From Rhizobium sp. JAB6 (GTDB lineage: Bacteria; Pseudomonadota; Alphaproteobacteria; Rhizobiales; Rhizobiaceae): DNA of 64,000 nucleotides. The notes beneath the pieces were generated by a model. That model was not told the origin of the DNA, searched no databases, and was given only the letters and a program-made list of their open reading frames with translations. The stretch lies in assembly GCF_003024605.1 (NCBI RefSeq), contig NZ_PYJQ01000004.1, positions 1 to 64,000 of the forward strand. Reading direction: 5' to 3'. The translations under genes and the position numbers were made by a program. Each line of letters starts with the position of its first letter. Positions within the stretch are counted from its first letter, which is position 1. Of this stretch, positions 17,512 to 25,900 are shown one piece after another.

Positions 17512-19197
17512 TTACTCATGCGCCGCCGCTGCGGTCTGCGGAACGGGGCTTGGCGTGCGGCTTTGCAGGAGCTCGCCGCGCTCCTCCAGAACGGGATAGG
17601 CGGCAGCGGCGACGAGGTGGGAGTTGATCTGCTTGAGATCGCGCAGCAGGTCGAGGTGAAGCGAACTGGTCTCGGCGGTATCGATCCCGCCTTGCCGCAG
17701 GCGTTGGAAATGAGCTTCCGTACCCTCGCGTTCCGCTTTGCGAAATATAACCTTCTCCTCCGCCAGCAAGCGAGCGGCGCTCTCGTTCTGGGTCATGAAC
17801 AAGGCCGCTGTCGTCTGCAGGTTCGATTGCAATCGATCGAACAGCCGACCCAATTCAAGCTGGCCCTCCTTCGAGAAATTCAGACCCCGGCGCAGACGTT
17901 TGGCTAGATGCGGCAAGAGGTTCTGATCGAGGACGTCGCCGGCATGTTCCATATTCATCGAGAACAGCAGGATCTCGTTCAGGCGGCGTCTGTCGGCCTC
18001 GCCGAGTTCATCGGGATCGATCGAGGTGAGATAGGTCTTTACGGCCGTATTCAGGCTGTCGAGGATGTTGTCCAGCGACCGCAATCGCGTAAGCGCCTTA
18101 CGATCCGTATCCGATAGGGCAGCCTTGGCGCCCGCGAGCATTTCGGAAAGGACATCGACCAATCTCAATGCCTCCCGTGCTGCCGCGCCAAGCGCGACGA
18201 CCGGTGTCTCCTTGGCAGCCGGATCGAGATATCGGGGACGCCTCGGATCGGCCTCATCGATCTTCCGCGGCAGGAATTTGGTCAGCAGATCGGCATAGGG
18301 CCGCAATAGCGGCATGAACACCACGGCCAGAACGGCATTGAAGGCTGTATGAAAATTGGCGACGGCGCGGGCGCTATCGCTATCGACCAGCGCCGACAGG
18401 CGCGTGACCGGTTCGAGGAAGCCGATGAGCGCAATGACGCCGACAATGCGCGTCAGCATATTGCCGATGGGCAGCCTTTTTACCGATAGATCGGCGCCCG
18501 TTTGCCCTTCGATGAGCGGGTTGATCGCGGTTCCGAGGTTGGCGCCGAGAACGAGCGCAAAAGCCTGCTCGACATCGACAAGGCCCTTGCTCGCGAGAGA
18601 CATGATGAGCAGCACCACGGCCACACTGGAATGGGCGGCCCATGTCAGAATAGCGGCAAGGAGCAGGCTCAGCACCGGTGTTGCGGCGATCGCGTCGAGA
18701 ACGTAGGCGAGCGCCGTCGACCCTTCATACTGCGTCATCAGGTCGAGAAGCTGATGCAGCGCCAGAAGCATGAAGCCGAGCCCGATCATTACGCGTCCGA
18801 GATCGTGCACACGTGAATTCCCGATTCGGCGAAACATCAGCACGCCAATCAGGATCAGCGCCGGGGAGGCCGCTGCGACATTGAAAGACAGCACCTGGAC
18901 GATCAGGGTCGTGCCGACATTGGCTCCCAGCATGACGGCAAGCGCCGGCACGAGATCCACCAGGCCGCCGGCCGCGAAGCCGGAGGCCATCAGGCCGGTT
19001 GCCGTGCTGCTCTGCAGAATGGCGGTGACCCCGATCCCGGCAAAAAACGCCCTGGTGCGATTGCTGAGTGCCCGGCCGAGAAAAGACCGCAGATCAGGTC
19101 CGAAGGCGCGTTGAATACCGGTCTGGACCATGCGCGTGCCCCAGAGCAGAAGGGCGATGTGGCCGGCCAGAGCGACGAGGCCGAGAATAAGCGCCAT
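17512..19197 (-). CDS. Na/Pi cotransporter family protein with PhoU-like C-terminal domain
   Basis: About 561 residues. The membrane half contains two inverted Na/Pi cotransport repeats. One carries the hallmark ILQSSTATGLMASGF near residue 60 and the second has WAAHSSVAVVLLIMSLA. From about residue 340 to the end the protein is soluble and helical, like PhoU, with many charged residues. It would import phosphate, or export it in some homologues, using sodium. The open frame reaches 19266, but ATG at 19197 has GGAGGAC upstream and begins MALILGLVALAGHIALLLWG, so it is preferred. A PHO-box-like repeat lies about 120 bp upstream, although it points the other way. Confidence 0.88.
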   Translation of the reverse strand: MALILGLVALAGHIALLLWGTRMVQTGIQRAFGPDLRSFLGRALSNRTRAFFAGIGVTAILQSSTATGLMASGFAAGGLVDLVPALAVMLGANVGTTLIVQVLSFNVAAASPALILIGVLMFRRIGNSRVHDLGRVMIGLGFMLLALHQLLDLMTQYEGSTALAYVLDAIAATPVLSLLLAAILTWAAHSSVAVVLLIMSLASKGLVDVEQAFALVLGANLGTAINPLIEGQTGADLSVKRLPIGNMLTRIVGVIALIGFLEPVTRLSALVDSDSARAVANFHTAFNAVLAVVFMPLLRPYADLLTKFLPRKIDEADPRRPRYLDPAAKETPVVALGAAAREALRLVDVLSEMLAGAKAALSDTDRKALTRLRSLDNILDSLNTAVKTYLTSIDPDELGEADRRRLNEILLFSMNMEHAGDVLDQNLLPHLAKRLRRGLNFSKEGQLELGRLFDRLQSNLQTTAALFMTQNESAARLLAEEKVIFRKAEREGTEAHFQRLRQGGIDTAETSSLHLDLLRDLKQINSHLVAAAAYPVLEERGELLQSRTPSPVPQTAAAAHE

Positions 19198-19315
19198 AAT
19201 GGTCCTCCATATGCCTGCGATCCTCCCGGCACAAACGCCGGGAATCAAGATCGCAGATGGTAACATTCCTTAGCCGACTATGTTTCTTCGTCTTTGCACC
19301 TTTTGCAAGGCCGGA

Positions 19316-19333
19316 TTGTCATAAAACTGTTAT
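19316..19333 (+). promoter_or_regulatory. PHO-box-like direct repeat
   Basis: TTGTCAT-AAAA-CTGTTAT: two 7-bp repeats spaced 11 bp start to start, close to the PhoB consensus CTGTCAT-N4-CTGTCAT. A TAATAT sequence follows about 5 bp later on the same strand, in a very A/T-rich stretch. It sits in the 376-bp space between the divergent Na/Pi cotransporter and MBL-fold genes and is oriented toward the MBL gene. I see no further gene in that space. Confidence 0.55.
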
Positions 19334-19573
19334 TGTAATATTTTTTGCATTTAAAATCAGCGCAATACATCGACCAATACGATTATTTCGCGGCGACGAA
19401 CAGCCGCCGAGACGAAGAAGGCCAGTCCAAAAGCGACGGTTTCTTTCCACGGCAAAATAACCTCGCCTTTTCCCTTTGATCCAGGGTAGATCCGCCCAAT
19501 ATAACACAAAGCCCACCTCAGCCTGCGGCAGGCCCCGTGCGCGTTGAGACGATGGCTTGGTGAGGAATTCGAG

Positions 19574-20380
19574 ATGACGCATTTTGTCTGCATCACATGC
19601 GGTACGCAGTTCAGCGAGAGCGACGCACCGCCGAGAGCCTGCCCGATCTGTGAGGATGAGCGCCAATTCGTACCCCGATCGGGGCAGGAATGGACCGACA
19701 TGGCAAGCCTCGGCCAGACGCATAGCGTGATCTGGAACAAGGAATGGAAAGGCGTTCACAGCCTGCAGATCTCGCCCCACTTCGGCATCGGCCAACGCGC
19801 CTTTCTGATCGAAGGGCCGGATGGCAACATCCTTTGGGATTGCCTCAGCCTCATCGACGAGGCCAGCAAAACACGGATTGCTACAATGGGCGGCTTGAGC
19901 GCGATGGCGATCTCCCATCCGCACTTCTATTCGTCGATGGTCGAGTGGAGTGCGGCCGGTGGGGGCGTGCCGATCCATATCCATTCCGACGATGGCGAAT
20001 GGGTGCAAAGGCCGGATGCTGCCCTGCATCCATGGACGGGCGCGACGCTATCGATCGGCCGGGCAACCATGATCCGATGCGGCGGCCATTTCGCTGGAAG
20101 TTGCGTGCTCCATTGCCCTTGGCTGGAAGACGGGCGCGGCGCCCTCTTCGTCGGCGACACGATGCAGGTGACCATGGACCGCAAATTCGTGAGCTTGATG
20201 CGCAGCTACCCGAACCTCGTTCCGCTCGACATCGAGACGGTCACAACGATATCGGAAGCGGTTCGACCCTATCGGTTCGAGAAGATCTACGGCGCATTTC
20301 CGGGCCGAACGGTTGAGCAAGACGGCAACCACGTGGTGGAGCGCTCGGCACAGAGATATATCAAGGCGATCGCAAGCTGA
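19574..20380 (+). CDS. MBL-fold metallohydrolase-like protein with N-terminal zinc ribbon
   Basis: About 268 residues. The first 30 residues hold two CxxC pairs (CITC and CPIC), a rubredoxin-like or zinc-ribbon knuckle. The remainder is a degenerate metallo-beta-lactamase fold: the metal motif reads ISHPHFYSSMVEW rather than full HxHxDH, followed by GGHFAGSCVLH and LFVGDTMQV. Similar proteins are annotated only as MBL-fold hydrolases, so the substrate is unknown. ATG 19574 has TGAGGA seven bases upstream and is preferred over 19544. A PHO-box-like repeat lies about 240 bp upstream. Confidence 0.8.
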   Translation: MTHFVCITCGTQFSESDAPPRACPICEDERQFVPRSGQEWTDMASLGQTHSVIWNKEWKGVHSLQISPHFGIGQRAFLIEGPDGNILWDCLSLIDEASKTRIATMGGLSAMAISHPHFYSSMVEWSAAGGGVPIHIHSDDGEWVQRPDAALHPWTGATLSIGRATMIRCGGHFAGSCVLHCPWLEDGRGALFVGDTMQVTMDRKFVSLMRSYPNLVPLDIETVTTISEAVRPYRFEKIYGAFPGRTVEQDGNHVVERSAQRYIKAIAS

Positions 20381-20407
20381 GAATCCGACGCCGGAAATGC
20401 GGCAGGC

Positions 20408-21799
20408 CTAATTTTCCAGCGCTGCCTGTCTGTCCTTTACCAAGCGCGCCGGCAGGTTGACCGTGACGGACAAACCGCCAAGGCTTGAGCGGTCGAGCGT
20501 CAGCTTGCCGTCATAGGCTTCGACCAGATCCTTGGCAATCGCCAGGCCGAAACCGGTTCCGGCGATGCTTTCGTCCAGCCGCCTGCCGCGGCGGATGAAG
20601 GCCATCTCCGCGTCCTCCGGTAGCCCCGGACCGTCATCCTCGATGCACAGTTCCACACCCTCGAGCTCGGGCAACTGCGACAGGTGAACCTTCACCTTGC
20701 CGGCCGTCCACTTCCTGGCATTGTCGATCAGATTGCCGGTGATATCGGCAAAATCCGCCTCATCGATTGCCAGCCACATCTCGGGCGGCGCCACGAGCTC
20801 GAAATCGATCTTGCGCTCGCTCGACAGGCGCCGCATGACCGAGATGATCTTGTGGAGATCGGCGCTGGCGTCCATGACGCCGACGGTGTGGGCGGCCGCA
20901 AGGCTGGCGCGGGTTTGCGCAAGCGTTCGCTTGATCTGCGCCTCCATACGGCTGACCTCCGTCTGGATGGCCGCGGCCCGCTCCGACATGCCCTCTTCCG
21001 ACAGAAGGCGTGCTGTCGCTTCCAGTGCCGCGAGCGGCGTCTTCAGACCATGTGCCAGATCGCCGGCGCGCGCACGCGCCTGTGTCAATTGCGTTTCGCG
21101 CGATGCGAGCAGCCCGTTGAGATCGTCCACGAGAGGTTGGACTTCTCGCGGAAACTGGCCTGTGATCTTGCGTGCGGATCGCTCCTGCACCGCCATCAAT
21201 GCCGCGCGCAGATCGTTGAGCGGCCGCAGCCCGTATCGCAGGAAAGCGATGACGGCCACGATGAGAGCGGCGGAAAGCACGCCAAGGGATGGCGCCATGG
21301 CGTAGAAGAAGCGCCAGCGCGCCGGCGCCAGCTCGCGATTGTCCAGCGCCATCAGGATATCGACCATCTGATCGCCTGTCGCCGAGGGGATGGAAATGGT
21401 ACGCTCGACGGCAAGGAGATGGCTGCCGTTCGGCCCTTTCATATCCGTCGCCCGTCCGGCATCGCGAGGGCGGGACCGAAGCCAGGGCAGGTTCTGCTCC
21501 CAGAGCGATTGCGAGCGCAGTTCCACATTGCCGTTGCGGCCGACCTGCCAATAGAAGCCCCCGTTAGGGATGCCGAAACGGGAATCCGTCGGCGTGTCGT
21601 CCAGAAAGAGCTGATTGGAGGAATTGATATCGACTGCGGCCAGAAGAACGCGCAATTCCTCATCGATCTCCGAGAGGGCAAGCGCCCTGACGGCCAGCCC
21701 GGAAATGGCATTGATGCCGACGCCGGCGAGAAAGGTCGCGACGATGATTGCCACCGCAGACCCCAGCAGCAACCGTCCTCGCAGCGAAAACGGCGTCAT
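20408..21799 (-). CDS. Sensor histidine kinase
   Basis: A 463-residue membrane kinase. A first helix lies at about residues 9-38, a periplasmic sensor at about 40-165, a second helix at about 170-190, then a HAMP region. The phosphoacceptor is His250 in LAHGLKTPL. The ATPase domain shows NLIDNARKW (N box, 356-360), EDDGPGLPED (G1) and GTGFGLAIAKDLVEAYDG (G2). The HGLKTPL-type H-box and layout resemble PhoQ/FeuQ-type kinases. Its start overlaps the end of the response-regulator gene by 4 bp, so the two are translated as a pair. Signal unknown. Confidence 0.9.
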   Translation of the reverse strand: MTPFSLRGRLLLGSAVAIIVATFLAGVGINAISGLAVRALALSEIDEELRVLLAAVDINSSNQLFLDDTPTDSRFGIPNGGFYWQVGRNGNVELRSQSLWEQNLPWLRSRPRDAGRATDMKGPNGSHLLAVERTISIPSATGDQMVDILMALDNRELAPARWRFFYAMAPSLGVLSAALIVAVIAFLRYGLRPLNDLRAALMAVQERSARKITGQFPREVQPLVDDLNGLLASRETQLTQARARAGDLAHGLKTPLAALEATARLLSEEGMSERAAAIQTEVSRMEAQIKRTLAQTRASLAAAHTVGVMDASADLHKIISVMRRLSSERKIDFELVAPPEMWLAIDEADFADITGNLIDNARKWTAGKVKVHLSQLPELEGVELCIEDDGPGLPEDAEMAFIRRGRRLDESIAGTGFGLAIAKDLVEAYDGKLTLDRSSLGGLSVTVNLPARLVKDRQAALEN

Positions 21800-22467
21800 G
21801 ACGGCGGCGCCTCGCGCGGAATGATATAGCCCTGGCCGCGCCGGGTCTCGATGACGGTGCCGTCGAACTTGCGGCGCAGGCGCGCGACGACGACCTCAAG
21901 CGCGTTCGACAGAAGCTCCGTCTCCTCGTCATAGATGCTGTCGGCGATCTGCGTTCGGGAAAGCACGGTGCCGGCATTGTGCATCAGATAGGCAAGAAGC
22001 CTGTATTCGAGCGCGGTCACCTGGACCGGCTGCCCGCGAAACGAAACCGTGCGCTGGCGGGTGTCGAGCTCCAGCACGCCATTGGAAAGGATCGGTGAGG
22101 ATTGTCCTGCCGCACGGCGCATCAGGGCGCGCACGCGGGCCAGAAGCTCCTCCATGCGGAAGGGCTTTGTCAGATAATCGTCGGCCCCTGCATCCATGCC
22201 GTCGACCTTGTCACGCCAGCCGTCTCGCGCCGTCAATATGATGACAGGCATGCCGCGTTTTTCCGCGCGCCAGCGCCGCAGCACCGTCAGGCCATCAAGC
22301 TTCGGAAGTCCGAGATCGAGGATGACAAGATCGAAATGCTCGATATCGCCGCGATACCAAGCCTCCTCCCCGTTGCTCACGGTCGAGACGACATAATGCT
22401 GATCCTCCAGGCAGCGGCGCATATCCGCCACAATACTGGGCTCATCCTCAGCAACCAGAATGCGCAT
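21796..22467 (-). CDS. OmpR-family response regulator
   Basis: A 223-residue two-component regulator. The receiver has the acidic pocket at AEDE (residues 6-9), phosphoacceptor Asp51 in VILDLGLPKLDG, and Lys in LTKPF. The C-terminal winged helix (about 130-220) includes VTALEYRLLAYLM and RRKFDGTVIETRRGQGY. It resembles PhoP/FeuP-type regulators but the receiver does not match what I recall of FeuP closely enough to name it. It overlaps the kinase gene by 4 bp and lies 2 bp after the PepSY gene. Confidence 0.9.
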   Translation of the reverse strand: MRILVAEDEPSIVADMRRCLEDQHYVVSTVSNGEEAWYRGDIEHFDLVILDLGLPKLDGLTVLRRWRAEKRGMPVIILTARDGWRDKVDGMDAGADDYLTKPFRMEELLARVRALMRRAAGQSSPILSNGVLELDTRQRTVSFRGQPVQVTALEYRLLAYLMHNAGTVLSRTQIADSIYDEETELLSNALEVVVARLRRKFDGTVIETRRGQGYIIPREAPPS

Positions 22468-22469
22468 TC

Positions 22470-22859
22470 TCAGCGTCTCTCGATCACGGCAAGCGTTGCG
22501 CCGTCGAGCACTATATCACCACGTTTGCCATCCGGCTTCAACACGCGCACGGCATAGGCCTGACGTCCGGCCCGGCGGACCCGCTTGATACGCAGCACCT
22601 TTCCCGGCATTTCGCGCGCAACGACCGCATAGATGTCGCGCAGCGGCCGCAAGCTGCCTGCATCTTCGACCAGAACACTGCTATGTGTACGAGCTAATGC
22701 TTCCATGCCTGGCGAGCTTAGCAGAGCCGCCACCAAGAGAACGGACAGCCAGCGGGGCCAGCCGGCTCTTCGCCCGAATATGCACAACGATATCAATCCT
22801 TCTTTCGAGATGGCACGCAGGGTTCGCCCGCAGCGAACCAAGCATAGCTTTCTCAACAT
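22470..22859 (-). CDS. PepSY-domain periplasmic protein
   Basis: About 129 residues. A basic N-terminus is followed by a hydrophobic segment (SVLLVAALLSSPGMEALA) that is a signal peptide or anchor. The mature part has a PepSY-like fold: LRPLRDIYAVVAREMPGKVL, then YAVRVLKPDGKRGDIVLDG. Such proteins often sit before PhoPQ- or FeuPQ-like pairs and can modulate the kinase from the periplasm. The frame is open to 22895, but ATG 22859 has AGGGA about 7 bases upstream and is preferred. It is the first gene of a three-gene regulatory operon, divergent from the Pls/PosA-type synthetase with 104 bp between starts. Confidence 0.78.
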   Translation of the reverse strand: MLRKLCLVRCGRTLRAISKEGLISLCIFGRRAGWPRWLSVLLVAALLSSPGMEALARTHSSVLVEDAGSLRPLRDIYAVVAREMPGKVLRIKRVRRAGRQAYAVRVLKPDGKRGDIVLDGATLAVIERR

Positions 22860-22963
22860 TACAATTCCCTGACAATGCGCGTAAGAGAGCTGCAAATTGA
22901 AAGGTGTATAAGCATGGCAGATGGCACGCTGATTGTGCCGAGTTTCGTTCCGCAGAAGTTACA

Positions 22964-25900
22964 ATGACTATCCAGATTTCGTCGATTACCCCCAATGCCA
23001 GCCTCTCGGCTTCCTCAGGCGGCATTCGGCCTGAGTTCGTCCGCAATGAAACCCTGGTGGACATATTCAAGGCAACGGTTGCTCGCAGTCCCGACAAAAC
23101 GGCACTGACCCTGATCGGAACCGACCAGGCAATGACCTATGCCGAACTTGACCGGCTTTCCGATGAGGCGGCACGTGCGCTCAGCCGTCGCGGCATTGGT
23201 CCCGGCGATTTCGTTGGCCTGTGGTTCCAGCGCTCCCTTGAGCTGCATGTCGCGCTTCTGGCGATTCTCAAGGCCGGAGCTGCTTATATTCCCTTCGATG
23301 CGTCCGCCCCTGCCGACCGCGTGGCGGTCAGCCTCGCCGATTGCGGCGCGAAATGGCTGCTGACGCATGACGAAAAGGCAGCCCTCGCACCCGAATTCGA
23401 GGGCCAGACCCTGGTCCTCAAGGCATTGCTCGCAGAAGTCGGTGATGGCATTGCGCCTCGCGTCGCCACGCAGAACGATCCCGCCTACGCCATCTACACC
23501 TCCGGCTCCACGGGCAAGCCGAAGGGCATCGTCATCACCCACCGGAACATCTGCCATTATCTGCGAGCCGGCAACGACGTCCTCGGCATGGTCGAATCGG
23601 ACGTCGTTCTTCAGCAGGCTTCGGTTGCCTTCGACCTTTCGCTCGAGGAAATATTCATCCCCTATCTGGTCGGCGCGACCCTGAAGGTTGCGACATCTGC
23701 CGTCATGGCCGAGCTCGACAGGCTCGCCGACGTGCTGGAAGCCGAAAAGATCACGGTCATCGACACCGTGCCGACCCTGCTCACCATGCTGGAACGCGAT
23801 GTCGACAGCCTGCGCGTCATCATCGTCGGCGGCGAAGCCTGCCCTCCGGCGATCGTCAGCCGCTTCTCCAAAGCCGGCCGGCGTTTGATCAACACCTACG
23901 GCCCAACCGAGACGACGGTGGTGGCTACCTATGCTGAACTCGATCCGTCGCGGCCGATCACGATCGGCTGCCCGATCGCCAACACGACGGCCTATGTCGT
24001 TGACGAGAACCTTCAACTAGTTCCGCGAGGCGATACCGGCGAGCTGCTGATCGGCGGACCGGGTGTAGCCGCAGGATACAGAAACCTGCCGCAGCTGAGC
24101 GCCGCGAAGTTCATCGCCAATCCCTTCGCAGGCCATGACGATCCGGTGCTTTACCGCAGCGGCGACGCGGTGCTGATGGACGAGGAAGGGCAGCTCCATT
24201 TCCTCGGTCGCATCGACGACCAGGTCAAGATTCGCGGCTATCGCATCGAGCTGGGCGAGATCGAAACCGTCGTCGGTGAGCTTCCGGACGTGAAGGCCGC
24301 GTCCGTCGTCGTGCACCGCCCGCCGGATGGCGAGGACATGCTGGTCGCCCACGTCGTTACCACGGGCAGCAGCTTCGATCGCGACAAGGCGCGCGCCGTG
24401 CTTGCAGCCAAGCTGCCGCCCTATATGGTGCCCGCCGCCTGGCATAGCCATGTCTCCCTGCCACGGCTTCCTTCCGGCAAGATCGACCGCAAGACGCTTG
24501 CCGCCATTCCGCTGGTGGCCGATCAGCCGACGCAGGCGCAGGAGCCGCCCCGCACATGGACGGAAGCACAGCTGCTGAAGGCCGCGACCGAGGCGCTTCG
24601 ACTGCGCTCCATCGGCTTCGAAGCGGATTTCTTCACCGAACTCGGTGGCCATTCCATGCTGGCGGCCCGCTTTGTTTCCGAAGTGCGCAAGATCCCGCTG
24701 CTCGCCAGCATCGCGCTGCGAGACGTCTATGCCGGCCGCACTCTGCGCGGCATTGCGGCTATCCTGGAGCAGCGCGTGGAGAGCACCTCGGGACAGGAGC
24801 GCAAGAATTTCGACCCGGTGCCGTTGCGCCGGCGCATCCTTTGCGGTCTCGCGCAGGCCTTGGTATTGCCCTTCATCGTCGCGATCGCAACACTGCAATG
24901 GATCGGCCTTCTGCTCGCCTCGATCCTGCTGATCAACGACGGTGCATCGCTCTGGAATGAAATCCTCATTCTCGGCGGCGTCTATCTCGCTCTCAATCTC
25001 GGCGAGAAGCTGATCGTCATCGCCCTCAAATGGCTTGTGATCGGCCGCACGCGGCCCGGCGTCTACCCGCTCTGGGGCAGCTATTATTTCCGCATCTGGC
25101 TGATGCAGCGCATCGTCCAGCTCACCGCTCCGAAATTCCTGAAAGGTTCGCCGCTCATCCGCGTCTATATGCGCGCACTCGGCGCCAAGGTCGGCAAGGA
25201 TGCGATGATCGACGAGTTCGAGGAAGGCGCGATCGACCTCGTGCGCATCGGCGCAAGATCCAGCCTCGGTGTCAAGATCAAGCTCGCCAATGTCGAAGTC
25301 ATCGGCAATGAGATCCATGTCGGCACGATCGATATCGGCGAAGGCGTGCAGATCGGCAATGGCTCCGTCATCGGCCACAATGTCAAGATCGATGACGGCG
25401 CCGTCATCGGCGACCTGACGGCGATTGCCGCCGGCACGCATGTCGAAGCCCATACGCGCTGGGACGGCTCACCCGCCCGCCAGACCGGGCATGCCGAGCA
25501 CGAAGACATGCCCGCTCATCCGGAGCTTGGCACCGTCGGCCGCGTCTTCCAGTTCGCAGCCTATTTCGTTGCCTACAATCTCAGCCTCGTCGTCGGCCTG
25601 CTGCCGATCTTCCCGGCCTTCTATCTGTTCTCCGCCGTGCAGCAGATTTACGCGCCCGGCTCCGACGAGGCTTTGTCCTGGGGAATGATCGCCGCGCTCT
25701 CCTGGCCGGCCGCCTTCCTGCTGATCGTCGTGTCCATGGCCGTCGTCGTGGCGCTCAGATGGGTGCTGTTGCCGCGCGTCGTGCCGGGCCGCTATTCCAT
25801 CTTCGGCAATCTCTATTTCCGCAAATGGGTCGTCGGCCTGACAACCGAAGCGATGCTGGAAACCCTGAATTCGCTTTACGCCACCGTCTTCATGCGCAAT

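Noticed and set aside
20408..22467. Naming the two-component pair FeuPQ
   Set aside because: The receiver sequence differs clearly from FeuP as I recall it, so only a general PhoPQ/FeuPQ-like label is justified.
24017..25453. 478-codon minus-strand open frame opposite the synthetase gene
   Set aside because: It lies entirely antisense to clear adenylation and carrier motifs, has acidic low-complexity sequence and no recognisable domain. Long antisense frames are expected at this GC content.
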